In this document: positions 24,596 through 34,377 of the stretch, piece after piece
Numbering within the stretch: position 1 is the first letter of the stretch
Layout: each line of letters begins with the position of its first letter
Assembly (NCBI RefSeq): GCF_001653755.1
Contig: NZ_CP015125.1
Coordinates: 2,117,501-2,181,500 of the forward strand
DNA: 64,000 nucleotides
Direction: 5' to 3'
From: Dokdonia donghaensis DSW-1
Lineage (GTDB): Bacteria > Bacteroidota > Bacteroidia > Flavobacteriales > Flavobacteriaceae
Notes under the pieces: generated by a model
Database searches by the model: none
Told to the model about the DNA's origin: nothing
The model's input: only the letters and a program-made list of their open reading frames with translations
Program-made: the position numbers and the translations under genes

Positions 24596-25951
24596 ATGAA
24601 TATTATCTCAAATAATCCATATAATCATACTGAGGTCGCAAAAATTAAGGCTTTTAATCTTCAAGAAATAGAAGAGACGCTTGCCTTAGCACAGCACACT
24701 TATTTAGAATGGCGTACCACAAGTTTTTCAGAACGTGCAGAGCATTTACACAATGTTGCTTTAGAGCTAGAAAATAATAAGGAGGACTATGCAAAAACAA
24801 TGACACTTGAGATGGGAAAGCCTATATCTCAAGCAATCGCAGAGGTAGAAAAATGTGCTTGGGTATGTAGATACTATGCAGATAATGCTCCAGATCACCT
24901 CGCACCAAAACCAATAGAAACAGACGCTACAAAAAGTTTTGTACGTTATGAGCCTATAGGCGTTGTGCTAGCCGTAATGCCTTGGAACTATCCGTTCTGG
25001 CAGGTTTTTAGATTTATTGCACCAGCATTAATGGCGGGTAACATAGGAGTACTCAAACACGCTAGTAATGTGATGCAAAGCGCGCAAAATATTCAAAGAG
25101 TATTTGAACGAGCAGGATTACCTAAGGGTGCTTTTCAAAATATGCCTGTGGGAAGTGATCGTATAGAAAACATTGTGAGAGATCCTCGTATTAAGGCTAT
25201 TACTCTTACCGGGAGTAAACCGGCTGGTGCTGCCGTGGCTAGTACAGCAGCTAGTGAGATTAAGAAATCTGTACTTGAGTTAGGAGGCAGTAATGCCTTA
25301 GTGGTTTTTGATGATTGTGATTTTGAGCAAACAGTTGCCACTTGCGTTCAGGCGCGTTTTCAAAACACGGGGCAGAGTTGTATTGCTGGTAAAAGACTCT
25401 TGCTACACGATAAGGTATATGATAAATTTATGGACGCTTTCGCGAAAGCGGTATTACAACTCAAATCTGGTGATCCCCTTGATAAGGATACTTATATAGG
25501 TGTGATGGCACGAGAGGATCTAGCTATAGAACTGGAAGAACAACTCAAAGCAACGGTAGATGCTGGTGCCAAAGTGCTCGTAGGAGGTCATAGACAAAAA
25601 GCATATTTTGAGCCTACGATTGTTACTGGAGTAACGCCGGAGATGAGCATTTTTAAAGAAGAAACCTTTGGACCTGTGATAGGAGTGACCCGTTTCTCAA
25701 GTGATGAGGAGGCTGTAGAACTTGTAAATCAGTCAGATTTTGGGCTGGGCGTTTCTATCTTTACAGAAGACACGGCGCGTATAGAAAAACTCATACCTCT
25801 CTTTGATGATGGTGCTGTATTTGTAAATGATATGGTTAAGAGTAACCCTAACTTACCCTTTGGGGGAACTAAAATCTCTGGTTATGGTAGAGAACTCTCG
25901 CTAGATGGAATACAAGAATTTGTAAACAAGAAAACGGTTTATATTAAGTAG
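24596..25951 (+). CDS. NAD(P)-dependent aldehyde dehydrogenase (succinate-semialdehyde type)
   Basis: 451 aa. Catalytic Cys in QARFQNTGQSCIAGKRL, Glu in SVLELGGSNALVVFDD, cofactor block VMPWNYPFWQ and TLTGSKPAG. The short N-terminus and overall pattern fit the GabD-like group that oxidises succinate semialdehyde to succinate, but neighbours do not confirm the substrate. The dispersed palindrome encodes D-AFAKA-V in a surface helix, and a second copy lies 5 bases after the stop. Confidence 0.9.
   Translation: MNIISNNPYNHTEVAKIKAFNLQEIEETLALAQHTYLEWRTTSFSERAEHLHNVALELENNKEDYAKTMTLEMGKPISQAIAEVEKCAWVCRYYADNAPDHLAPKPIETDATKSFVRYEPIGVVLAVMPWNYPFWQVFRFIAPALMAGNIGVLKHASNVMQSAQNIQRVFERAGLPKGAFQNMPVGSDRIENIVRDPRIKAITLTGSKPAGAAVASTAASEIKKSVLELGGSNALVVFDDCDFEQTVATCVQARFQNTGQSCIAGKRLLLHDKVYDKFMDAFAKAVLQLKSGDPLDKDTYIGVMAREDLAIELEEQLKATVDAGAKVLVGGHRQKAYFEPTIVTGVTPEMSIFKEETFGPVIGVTRFSSDEEAVELVNQSDFGLGVSIFTEDTARIEKLIPLFDDGAVFVNDMVKSNPNLPFGGTKISGYGRELSLDGIQEFVNKKTVYIK
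25435..25450. repeat. Dispersed palindrome, copy 11
   Basis: In the aldehyde dehydrogenase gene, read AFAKA. Confidence 0.95.
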
Positions 25952-25956
25952 AAGTC

Positions 25957-25972
25957 CGCTTTCGCGAAAGCG
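25957..25972. repeat. Dispersed palindrome, copy 12
   Basis: Intergenic, 5 bases after the aldehyde dehydrogenase stop. Confidence 0.95.
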
Positions 25973-25982
25973 TAAAAAAAGA

Positions 25983-26016
25983 AAATCCCGATATGTAGTT
26001 GCACATCGGGATTTTT
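25983..26016. terminator. Terminator between convergent genes
   Basis: AAATCCCGATATGT-AGTTGC-ACATCGGGATTTTTT with flanking A run, between aldehyde dehydrogenase and BNR genes. Confidence 0.88.
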
Positions 26017-26032
26017 TATGAGTGATTATCTT

Positions 26033-29000
26033 TTACTCTTTACTATCTAAAAAGGCTTCTTTAGTATCAAAGGTAATAGGCTTCATCTCTTGCTTTTCTA
26101 AGTATTTTTCAAACTTCACTAGGCGTTTTGATTTAATTTTTTCAAAGTCTGCTTTTGCGGTATTAAAGCGTTCTAATAGTAAATTAATATTCTCCTTTTG
26201 AGTAGCACTAGGCGCCTCATAGTTTGAAGCAACATCACTGTACAGTGTACTTAGTTTTTCTCTAAGTTGTGGTGGGGCAGTACCTACGTAGTTGTCACCT
26301 GTGGTAACTACGAGTGTGTTTTTAAGCTCATTGAGATCATCTATAAGTGGTTGTGCCACCTTTGCTGCTTTTGCATTTGCCTCTATGGCATCTTGAGCGC
26401 TGTTTACCATCACGTTAGTTTGATACACCATATAGGCTAGGTCTTCTTGAATATCAAAAAGTTGTTTTGAAGTTTTATATTGCTCCTTTCTTTCTAGTGC
26501 TGTAATAAATGATTTTGGATCATTTTTTACTTCAAAGGTTGTTTCATAGGTCTCCTTACCCTTTTTTAAGACTGCTTTATACATTCCTGCCTGTACTCTT
26601 ACTGGCGTAAACCCTCCAAAGGCAAATGTCTTTGCCGCGGCAAGCTTAGGTGACTTGCTTGCATAGTTCCAAGAGACAATGTTTATTCCTTTCGATTTAC
26701 CTGGGGCAAGTGTTGTTATCTCATTACCCTCCATATCTTGTATGGCAAGCGTCATTTTACCAAAGGTGTGTCTCTTCTTTAGATAGTATTTGATTTTGAG
26801 AGCATTCCCAGGGTTAGGGCCTACAAACTCAAGCTCTGTGCTACCGCCGCCAAAACCGCCTTCTTCTACCATTGTACCTGGCTTAGTATCAAAAAAGTGT
26901 ACATTTTTGTCTAGTATTTCTGGCTTGATATCCCTCAAGATACTTATATCATCTATGATAATAACACCACGCCCGTGAGTACCAGCGACAAGATCATTAG
27001 TCTGTTTTTGTAAATCAAGAAAGTGAACAGCGGTCGCTGGAAAGTTATTTGTAAATTTTGACCAATTAAGACCTCCATCTACAGTTATATACAGACCATT
27101 TTCTGCTCCCAAAAAGAGTAAATTTTCATTTTCATAATCTTCTTGAATGTTGCGGGCAAACATTGTAATATCATCTGAGGTGATACTTTTCCAGCTTTTA
27201 CCATAATCTGTAGTTTTATACACATAAGGTTTCATATCACCTCTTGCGTGTCCTTCAAAAACTGCATATGCAGTTCCGGCACCGTGTACAGAAGCTTCTA
27301 TGTGGTATACCCAAGTATTTGACGGTAGGCCAGGTATATTTGCAACTACATTAGTCCAGTTTGCACCACCGTCGCGTGTTATTTGCACATTACCATCATC
27401 TGTACCTACCCAAATAACTTTTTCATTTATAGGTGATTCTGCAATGGTAAATATCGTTGTGTGTGTTTCTGCTCCCGAGTTATCTGCAGAGAGTCCGCCA
27501 GAGTTTTTTTCTTGTTTTTTTGGATCATTTGTAGTGAGATCTGGAGAGATTACCTTCCAAGTGTCACCCATATCTTCACTCACGTGTAAAAACTGGCTCC
27601 CCATATAAAAGCGATCTGGCTGGTGCGTACTTGTTGCCATAGGAGGGTTCCAGTTAAAGCGTAGATCTGCGCTACCCTTTGCAGGTAGTGGTTTTACATT
27701 TTTTGTGTAGTTACGCTTCATATCATAACGCCACACATTATCCGCCCCTTGCATCTCAGAATATAAGATGTCCTTAGTAGGGTGGGGTAGCACTCTAAAA
27801 CCATCACCTACGCCTACACGTGTCCAGTCTCTAGCTTCAATCCCACCTGGAGAAGAAGATGGACCGTACCAAGAACCATTGTCTTGTAAACCACCGTAAA
27901 TATTATAAGGCTCTGCATTATCTACAGAGATGTGATAAAATTGAGATAAAGGAAGGTTAGATACTATTTCCATTGTTGTACCACCATTCCAAGAGCGATA
28001 TACGCCACCATCTGTACCCACGTGCATCATATCAGAATTGTTTATGTCAAAAACAATATCGTGTATATCCGAGTGCATATTACCCAGCGGTTTAAAGGTA
28101 TTACCACCATCACGAGATATTGAACCACTAAGGCCACCTTTTACTACTACATCAGGATTTTTTGGGTCTACTACTATTCTTGAAAAGTAAAACGGGCGCA
28201 CAGTAAGTGAGAAGTCTCCATTAGTACGTTTCCAGTTTGCTCCGCCATCTTCAGATCTGTATAATCCTTTATCTTTTTCTTGTTCTGACTCGATTACCGC
28301 ATAGACAATGCTAGGCTCACTAGATGCTACTGCAACACCTATACGTCCTAATTTACCTTCTGGAAAACCATTGTGTATTTTCTTCCAGGTCTTACCTCCA
28401 TCTGTAGATTTATGCAGTCCAGAGTTAACACCACCAGAGTTAAAATCCCAAGCCGTACGTCTAAACTCCCACATAGAAGCATAGAGTATGTTTGAGTTGC
28501 TAGGATCCATAATAAGATCTGCAACACCTGTAGTATTATTTATGTAAAGAACTTTTTCCCAAGTCTTACCGCCATCTGTTGTTTTATAAACACCACGATC
28601 ATCACTATCGCTCCATAAAGCACCCAGCACACCTACATACACTGTATTACCATCATTAGGATCTATCTCAATACCAGAGATGCGCTCACTGTTATCAAAA
28701 CCTGGTGTTTTTTGCCAGTTATTACCACCATCTTTTGTGCGATAAAGTCCATTTCCTACAGAGACTGAGTTACGAGTCCATATTTCTCCTGTACCTACCC
28801 ATACCGTTTGATCTGGATCTGTAGGGTCTATAGCCACTTGACCTATAGACTGTATGTGATCATCAAAAATAGGAGCGTAGCTAGCACCTCCATCTTGAGA
28901 TTTCCATACCCCACCACCTGCGGTACCGGTGTATATTATTTGAGCATTAGTAGGGTGAACTTCCATATCTATAATACGACCAGACATAAGCGCGGGTCCT

Positions 29001-29119
29001 ATCTGTCTAGCGGTAATGTCGCCAAAGAGTTCTTTGCCCTTGAGGGCAATTTCTTGTGCCTGGCTAGGTATGCTTAAGGAAGCAATACACAGACCTAGGA
29101 GGATGTGTTTAGTTTTCAT
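26033..29119 (-). CDS. Large secreted BNR/sortilin-type repeat protein
   Basis: ATG 29119 gives signal peptide MKTKHILLGLCIASLSIPSQAQE and 1,028 aa. Repeated Asp-box/BNR motifs (SxDGGxxW: KSQDGGASYAP, RTKDGGNNWQ, KTTDGGKTWE, KSTDGGKTWKK, RSEDGGANWK, TRDGGANW, TTDYGKSWK) form two beta-propellers like VPS10/sortilin and some exo-glucanases, followed by a C-terminal helical region (about 900-1,028). Often annotated as glycosyl hydrolase. No catalytic residues can be assigned. It may be exported to the surface or periplasm. A LolA-like gene lies just upstream on the same strand. Confidence 0.85.
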   Translation of the reverse strand: MKTKHILLGLCIASLSIPSQAQEIALKGKELFGDITARQIGPALMSGRIIDMEVHPTNAQIIYTGTAGGGVWKSQDGGASYAPIFDDHIQSIGQVAIDPTDPDQTVWVGTGEIWTRNSVSVGNGLYRTKDGGNNWQKTPGFDNSERISGIEIDPNDGNTVYVGVLGALWSDSDDRGVYKTTDGGKTWEKVLYINNTTGVADLIMDPSNSNILYASMWEFRRTAWDFNSGGVNSGLHKSTDGGKTWKKIHNGFPEGKLGRIGVAVASSEPSIVYAVIESEQEKDKGLYRSEDGGANWKRTNGDFSLTVRPFYFSRIVVDPKNPDVVVKGGLSGSISRDGGNTFKPLGNMHSDIHDIVFDINNSDMMHVGTDGGVYRSWNGGTTMEIVSNLPLSQFYHISVDNAEPYNIYGGLQDNGSWYGPSSSPGGIEARDWTRVGVGDGFRVLPHPTKDILYSEMQGADNVWRYDMKRNYTKNVKPLPAKGSADLRFNWNPPMATSTHQPDRFYMGSQFLHVSEDMGDTWKVISPDLTTNDPKKQEKNSGGLSADNSGAETHTTIFTIAESPINEKVIWVGTDDGNVQITRDGGANWTNVVANIPGLPSNTWVYHIEASVHGAGTAYAVFEGHARGDMKPYVYKTTDYGKSWKSITSDDITMFARNIQEDYENENLLFLGAENGLYITVDGGLNWSKFTNNFPATAVHFLDLQKQTNDLVAGTHGRGVIIIDDISILRDIKPEILDKNVHFFDTKPGTMVEEGGFGGGSTELEFVGPNPGNALKIKYYLKKRHTFGKMTLAIQDMEGNEITTLAPGKSKGINIVSWNYASKSPKLAAAKTFAFGGFTPVRVQAGMYKAVLKKGKETYETTFEVKNDPKSFITALERKEQYKTSKQLFDIQEDLAYMVYQTNVMVNSAQDAIEANAKAAKVAQPLIDDLNELKNTLVVTTGDNYVGTAPPQLREKLSTLYSDVASNYEAPSATQKENINLLLERFNTAKADFEKIKSKRLVKFEKYLEKQEMKPITFDTKEAFLDSKE

Positions 29120-29157
29120 ATGGGTTGGTTTGGATTGATATTTTCTTAAAATATGCG

Positions 29158-29190
29158 CTAAAAAAATCCCCAAGATTTCTTGGGGATTAT
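29158..29190 (-). terminator. Terminator of the LolA-like gene
   Basis: On the minus strand AATCCCCAAG-AAAT-CTTGGGGATT followed by T6, located after the LolA-like stop and before the BNR gene. Confidence 0.88.
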
Positions 29191-29204
29191 GTTATATGTG
29201 TTTT

Positions 29205-29960
29205 TTATTTCCCTTCTGGAAAAGCAAACATCTCATCAGATACTTCGGGATTAATTTCAACAGATTTAATTACAATTTCTTGTCCTCCAGGTTGCCCTTT
29301 TGCACCAGCTACAATAGAGAAAGGAAAATATATTCCGCCAGCTTCTTGGTAGTCACTTAACTTAGTCTGTCCTGTCATTCCTTTACCTGGACCTGTAAGT
29401 AGATCTTGCTCTATTACAATAGGTACAAAGTTGTCCATATCAAAATAGTAATATGCTACGGTAGGTACTTCTGCTCCATCTACCATTGTAGGTTCTTTTG
29501 TGAGTTTAATTTTATAAGTTTCTGTCCCTTCAATAGTCTCATTACCTAATAACTCAACCGTATATCCTTTTTCTTTATAATTTAAGAATGGATCACCAAA
29601 GTCATTCATCTCTAGCTTTGCATTTGCAGTAGTCTCTGCATCACTCTTTTCGGCAGCCATTGTCATTTGGTTTGTATTCCACATAGTCTCACCGTCAAAA
29701 ACACCTTGGTAAAACTTCATTCCTTGAAATTCTGCAACAGAAAGTTGTTTTCCTTCTTTAGTCTGTATCATTGTCATAGGTAGTTCCATACCTTGAACTT
29801 TCACCGCTCCTTCAAATTTTAAAGCTTTAAGAGAATTCCAAGCATCCATCCCGCCTGTGTTTTCAAAATAGTTTGCAATGATTTCTTCGGCTGTTTGTGC
29901 CTGTGCCATTGTGGTAAAACTTACGATAACGGCAACTAGTAATAATTTGATAGTTTTCAT
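29205..29960 (-). CDS. Periplasmic LolA-like protein (lipoprotein-sorting fold)
   Basis: ATG 29960 gives signal peptide MKTIKLLLVAVIVSFTTMAQAQ and 251 aa. N-terminal EEIIANYFENTGGMDAWNSLKALKFEG is typical of Bacteroidetes LolA/LppX-type shells. Later TYKIKLTKEPTMVDG, VAYYYFDMDNFVPIV and YQEAGGIYFPFSI follow the same beta pattern. It probably carries a lipid or lipoprotein cargo. A terminator separates it from the BNR gene, so co-transcription is partial at best. Confidence 0.78.
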   Translation of the reverse strand: MKTIKLLLVAVIVSFTTMAQAQTAEEIIANYFENTGGMDAWNSLKALKFEGAVKVQGMELPMTMIQTKEGKQLSVAEFQGMKFYQGVFDGETMWNTNQMTMAAEKSDAETTANAKLEMNDFGDPFLNYKEKGYTVELLGNETIEGTETYKIKLTKEPTMVDGAEVPTVAYYYFDMDNFVPIVIEQDLLTGPGKGMTGQTKLSDYQEAGGIYFPFSIVAGAKGQPGGQEIVIKSVEINPEVSDEMFAFPEGK

Positions 29961-30136
29961 ATGATGTTGTGTTAATGATTCCTGTTTGCACATAAGACTA
30001 TTAAGAGCGCATAATGTTACAAGTTATTCAATAAAATATCATCTTTTATGTACTTACATTATCTTTAAACCCGTAGTTCTTTAGATATGATAAATTTTTA
30101 GTCACAGTGAAGAACATATTATAAAAATTTAAGAGT

Positions 30137-31039
30137 ATGAAATTTGGCGCCGTAGAGCAACCAGAGCTTATTGATTTCACCTTACCTCCAGATCACCCAG
30201 CAACTAGAGGTGTGATTGAGGACGCTTTCGCGAAAGCGCAAAACAAAAACCTAGAAGTCTATGTAGGTTGTGCAAAATGGAATAAAGCAGAGCTCAAAGG
30301 TTTCTACCCCAGAGGAACTAAAGACGAACTTTTGTATTATGCAAAGCAGTTTAATAGTATAGAACTTAACGCTACATTTTACAGGCTGTTCCCAAAAGAG
30401 CAGTTTGAGAAGTGGTATACTAAAGCGCCAGATGGGTTTAAATTCTTCCCAAAAATCACAAATATGATAAGTCACCGTAAAAGACTCATAGATGCTCAAG
30501 ATTTTATCCCAGAGTATGTAGATCACGTGGCGATGCTCAAAGAAAAGCTGGGTACCGTATTCTTACAGATGCACAATAACTTTCAACCCAAAGATTTTGA
30601 CCGTGTAGATAATTTTGTAAACCACTGGCCAGAAGCGCTTCCCATCGCTTTAGAGTTTAGGCATACAGACTGGTTCAATAACCCAGATACTGCAGAGCGA
30701 TTATATACCCTTCTAGAAGAGCATAATATGGCAAATGTCCTGGTAGACACTGCAGGAAGGCGAGACATTATGCATATGAGGTTAACAAATGGAGAGGCCT
30801 TTATACGTTATGTAGGGGCAAATCATCCTAGTGACTATGCACGACTAGATGCTTGGGTAGAGCGACTTACTTACTGGGTGAGTCTTGGCCTACGTAAAAT
30901 CCATTTTTTTATACATCAAAACATCGAGCAGGAGTCCACCTTACTATCTGCCTATTTTATAGAGCGACTCAACCCTGCGTTAGGGATTAATTTACGCGTA
31001 CCACAAAGTGCAAGTAGCACGACAAACACCCTTTTTTAA
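30137..31039 (+). CDS. DUF72 family protein (TIM-barrel)
   Basis: 300 aa. Family blocks: YVGCAKWNKAELKGFYP, FNSIELNATFYRLFP, FKFFPKITNMISH, and LPIALEFRHTDWFN. YecE-like proteins have a TIM-barrel fold and unknown activity. The stop overlaps the start of gntK (TAATG), so it is the first gene of the gluconate unit. The dispersed palindrome lies near the amino end as D-AFAKA-QN. Confidence 0.88.
   Translation: MKFGAVEQPELIDFTLPPDHPATRGVIEDAFAKAQNKNLEVYVGCAKWNKAELKGFYPRGTKDELLYYAKQFNSIELNATFYRLFPKEQFEKWYTKAPDGFKFFPKITNMISHRKRLIDAQDFIPEYVDHVAMLKEKLGTVFLQMHNNFQPKDFDRVDNFVNHWPEALPIALEFRHTDWFNNPDTAERLYTLLEEHNMANVLVDTAGRRDIMHMRLTNGEAFIRYVGANHPSDYARLDAWVERLTYWVSLGLRKIHFFIHQNIEQESTLLSAYFIERLNPALGINLRVPQSASSTTNTLF
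30223..30238. repeat. Dispersed palindrome, copy 13
   Basis: In the DUF72 gene, read AFAKA. Confidence 0.95.
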
Positions 31040-31539
31040 TGAGTGTGGTATATGTAGTTATGGGCGTTTCTGGCTGTGGTAAAACCACTATAGGTAAAAA
31101 ACTTGCGGCAGCTCTAAACCTACCATTTTATGATGCCGACGATTTTCACCCACAAGCAAATATTGATAAAATGACTTCTGGGAAACCTTTACAAGACAGT
31201 GATAGGTGGCCGTGGCTGGATGCGCTAGCGATTAAAATAAATACGTGGTCACAGGCTGAAGGTGCGGTTCTAGCGTGCTCTGCTCTCAAGGAGGTGTACA
31301 GGGAGCGATTGTATAGTGATAACGTTTTCGCGAAAGCAAAACAAAACTTTGTCTATCTTGATGCGAGTTTTGGGACTATAAGCAAGCGACTTGCATCAAG
31401 GCAAAATCACTTTTTTAATCCCTCGTTATTACAATCACAATATGACACACTTGAAGTTCCGACATACGGCATAAAAGTATCTGTTGCCCAAAGTACAGAT
31501 CAAATACTTACAGACATTTTAAAAGAAATAGAAGCATAA
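31039..31539 (+). CDS. gntK: Gluconokinase
   Basis: Phosphorylates D-gluconate to 6-phosphogluconate. 166 aa, P-loop VMGVSGCGKTTIGKKLA (residues 7-23), then YDADDFHPQANIDKMTSGKPLQDSDRWPWL and ACSALKEVYRERL, all diagnostic. A one-mismatch form of the palindrome encodes VFAKAKQN in the loop before FVYLD. Between DUF72 and the permease, start overlapped with DUF72 stop. Confidence 0.96.
   Translation: MSVVYVVMGVSGCGKTTIGKKLAAALNLPFYDADDFHPQANIDKMTSGKPLQDSDRWPWLDALAIKINTWSQAEGAVLACSALKEVYRERLYSDNVFAKAKQNFVYLDASFGTISKRLASRQNHFFNPSLLQSQYDTLEVPTYGIKVSVAQSTDQILTDILKEIEA
31324..31337. repeat. Degraded palindrome copy
   Basis: One mismatch (GTTTTCGCGAAAGC), in gntK. Confidence 0.8.
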
Positions 31540-31542
31540 TTT

Positions 31543-32889
31543 ATGGATTACCAACTACTCTTTGCTGTTATAATAGGCATCTCAATATTACTATTTCTTA
31601 TTTTAAAATTAAAAATGCAAGCCTTTCTTGCATTGCTTATCACGTGTATTGCCGTGGGAGTTATTGCTGGAATGCAACCATCGTCTATACTAGATTCTGT
31701 AAAGAATGGAATGGGCGGGACTCTTGGTTTTGTTGCCACTGTGGTAGGTCTAGGAGCTTTATTTGGAGCCATACTAGAACGTTCTGGTGGTGCTCAAAGG
31801 CTCGCAGCATCTTTGTTGAATAAATTTGGAATAGAAAAGTCTCCTTGGGCAGTAATGCTTACAGGTTTCTTTGTAGCGATACCCGTATTTTTTGATGTGG
31901 CATTTATTATACTTATCCCCATCATCTATGCATTACAAAAGAAAACAGGGAAGTCATTACTGTTGTATGCTATACCCTTACTTGCAGGACTTGCAATCAC
32001 ACATACATTTATACCACCTACACCAGGTCCCATAGCCGTTGCCGAAATTTTAGGAGCAGATTTAGGTTATGTCATTATCTTTGGTTTTATAGCGGGTATA
32101 CCTTCTGCTATAATTGCTGGGCCTATGCTTGCAAAGTATTTATCAAAAAGAATGCATATCGAGACACCAGAAGAAATGGTGTCTGAGATGAAAATCCCAG
32201 ATAACGCTCCTAGTGCTGGAACCATATTACTCATCATAGCAATCCCTATATTTTTAATAGTATGTAACACGGTGCTTAATAGTCCGTTATTTGCAGAAGG
32301 GGAGTTACCAGCGTGGCTTGTCTATGGAGCAGACTTACTGGGGCACCCATTTGTGGCGCTTATTATTGCAAACCTAGTTGCTTGGTACTTTTTAGGAATA
32401 AAGAAAGGATTTACTAAAAGTGAATTATTAGATATATCTACAAAATCACTGTACCCAGCAGGAGTTATTATATTACTTACGGGTGCCGGTGGTGCTTTTA
32501 AACAGATATTAATAGACACTGGAGCCGGTAAAATGATAGCAGAAAGTTTGAGCAGTGATATCTTTCCTCCTGTAATTTTTGGCTTTATAGTCGCAGCTAT
32601 TGTCCGTGTTTTACAAGGGAGTGCCACCGTTGCAATGATTACCGCTGCCGGTATTACCGCGCCACTGTTAGGTCTCTCTGAGACTAGTGCACCTCAGCTA
32701 GCTGTGCTTGTTATAGCCATAGCCTCTGGAGCGAGTATCTTTTCTCACGTAAATGATAGCGGCTTCTGGCTTGTAAAACAGTACCTTGGCCTTACAGAAA
32801 AAGAAACCTTTAAGTCGTGGACGGTAATGACCTCACTTATTGCTATTGTTGGGCTTGTGGTGTCTACAGTGCTTTGGTTTATAGTATAA
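31543..32889 (+). CDS. GntP-family gluconate permease
   Basis: 448 aa, about 12-14 membrane helices. The family signatures THTFIPPTPGPIAVAEILGADLG and GSATVAMITAAGI and HVNDSGFWLVKQYLGL are present. It brings gluconate in by proton symport to feed the adjacent gntK. Three bases after gntK, so one operon. No adjacent regulator gene is seen. Confidence 0.94.
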   Translation: MDYQLLFAVIIGISILLFLILKLKMQAFLALLITCIAVGVIAGMQPSSILDSVKNGMGGTLGFVATVVGLGALFGAILERSGGAQRLAASLLNKFGIEKSPWAVMLTGFFVAIPVFFDVAFIILIPIIYALQKKTGKSLLLYAIPLLAGLAITHTFIPPTPGPIAVAEILGADLGYVIIFGFIAGIPSAIIAGPMLAKYLSKRMHIETPEEMVSEMKIPDNAPSAGTILLIIAIPIFLIVCNTVLNSPLFAEGELPAWLVYGADLLGHPFVALIIANLVAWYFLGIKKGFTKSELLDISTKSLYPAGVIILLTGAGGAFKQILIDTGAGKMIAESLSSDIFPPVIFGFIVAAIVRVLQGSATVAMITAAGITAPLLGLSETSAPQLAVLVIAIASGASIFSHVNDSGFWLVKQYLGLTEKETFKSWTVMTSLIAIVGLVVSTVLWFIV

Positions 32890-32920
32890 AAAAAGAGATG
32901 ACTTATAGCCATCTCTTTGA
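32890..32920 (+). terminator. Terminator of the gluconate operon
   Basis: AAAGAGATG...CATCTCTTT with a 9-base loop; the stem is modest and the T run short. A dispersed palindrome follows about 12 bases later. Confidence 0.6.
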
Positions 32921-32932
32921 TTATTGTAATTC

Positions 32933-32948
32933 CGCTTTCGCGAAAGCG
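32933..32948. repeat. Dispersed palindrome, copy 14
   Basis: Between convergent gntP-type permease and purB genes. Confidence 0.95.
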
Positions 32949-32956
32949 TTCTTAAA

Positions 32957-34300
32957 CTATATACCTGTATAATTTTGAGGTGTAATGGCTTTAAGCTCAT
33001 TCTTGATATCTAAACTTACATCAAGGGTATCTACAAACTCTGCCATAGACTGTTGTGTAATCTTACTGTTTACACGTGTAAGCTCTTTAAGTGCCTCATA
33101 AGGATTAGGGTAGCCCTCACGTCTTAAAATGGTCTGTATTGCCTCTGCAACTACTGCCCAGTTATTTTCAAGATCTGCAGCGATTTTTGCTTCGTTTATA
33201 AGAAGTTTATTTAACCCTTTTACCGTAGACTGTAAACCTATAAGTGTGTGTCCTAGCGGTACACCTATATTACGTAAAACCGTACTGTCAGTAAGGTCAC
33301 GCTGTAGTCTCGATATAGGTAGCTTTGCAGAAAGGTGTTCAAATATTGCATTTGCAATACCCAAGTTACCCTCACTGTTTTCAAAATCAATAGGGTTTAC
33401 TTTGTGTGGCATTGCACTAGATCCTACCTCACCGGCTTTAATTTTTTGCTTAAAGTAATCCATAGAGACGTATGTCCAGAAGTCACGATCAAGATCTATT
33501 AGAATGGTGTTAATACGCTTTAACCCATCAAAGAGTGCCGCCATATGGTCGTAGTGCTCAATTTGAGTAGTAGGGAATGAGTGTTGCATCTTAAGTGTAT
33601 CGTGCACAAAAGACTGTCCAAAAGCTTTCCAGTCTATATGTGGGTATGCTACTTTGTGTGCATTAAAGTTACCTGTAGCTCCACCAAATTTTGCTGCACT
33701 CGGGATATCATTAAGCAAGTTAAGTTGCTCTTCTATACGTACTACAAAGACTTGTATTTCTTTACCTAAACGAGTAGGAGAAGCTGGTTGCCCGTGCGTG
33801 CGCGCCAGTAGTGGTACATTCTCCCACTCATCTACTAGCTGGCGTAAGTGATCTACAACTTCCAGTAGTTGTGGGATGTAAGATTGGTTCATCGCATCCT
33901 TAAGTGATAAAGGAATTGCAGTGTTGTTTATATCTTGAGAAGTAAGTCCAAAGTGTATAAACTCTTTAAACTCTGACAGCTCAAGAGCGTCAAATTTTTC
34001 TTTTATAAAGTACTCAACTGCTTTTACATCGTGGTTTGTTATCTTCTCTATATCCTTTATAGCCTGCGCATCTTGTATTGTAAAGTTCTGGTAGATATCA
34101 CGTAAGTCTGTAAAGATGTTTTTATTTACACCGGTAAGTTGCGGTAGTGGTAACTCACAAAGAGCTATAAAATACTCTATCTCTACTTTTACTCTATATT
34201 TTATTAAAGCAGCTTCAGAAAAGAAAGGAACTAAGGCTTCGGTTTTTGAAGCATATCTACCATCTATAGGTGAGATGGCTTGAAGTGGTGACAACGACAT
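32957..34300 (-). CDS. purB: Adenylosuccinate lyase
   Basis: Acts twice in purine synthesis (SAICAR to AICAR, adenylosuccinate to AMP). 447 aa. Signature GSSAMPHKVNPIDFENSEGN (catalytic Ser loop) is clear. Also TSQDINNTAIPLSL, ARTHGQPASPTRLGKE and SFVHDTLKMQHS. Monocistronic with its own -7 box. Confidence 0.97.
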   Translation of the reverse strand: MSLSPLQAISPIDGRYASKTEALVPFFSEAALIKYRVKVEIEYFIALCELPLPQLTGVNKNIFTDLRDIYQNFTIQDAQAIKDIEKITNHDVKAVEYFIKEKFDALELSEFKEFIHFGLTSQDINNTAIPLSLKDAMNQSYIPQLLEVVDHLRQLVDEWENVPLLARTHGQPASPTRLGKEIQVFVVRIEEQLNLLNDIPSAAKFGGATGNFNAHKVAYPHIDWKAFGQSFVHDTLKMQHSFPTTQIEHYDHMAALFDGLKRINTILIDLDRDFWTYVSMDYFKQKIKAGEVGSSAMPHKVNPIDFENSEGNLGIANAIFEHLSAKLPISRLQRDLTDSTVLRNIGVPLGHTLIGLQSTVKGLNKLLINEAKIAADLENNWAVVAEAIQTILRREGYPNPYEALKELTRVNSKITQQSMAEFVDTLDVSLDIKNELKAITPQNYTGI

Positions 34301-34323
34301 TTGTTGTGGGTTTAGTTAAGGGA

Positions 34324-34331
34324 CAAATATA
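34324..34331 (-). promoter_or_regulatory. -7 box of purB
   Basis: TATATTTG on the minus strand, 24 bases upstream of the ATG. No TTG at the -33 position. Confidence 0.45.
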
Positions 34332-34377
34332 AAAATTAGACTCCGTCTGAACGAATTATGAGAGATAAATCGCAGTA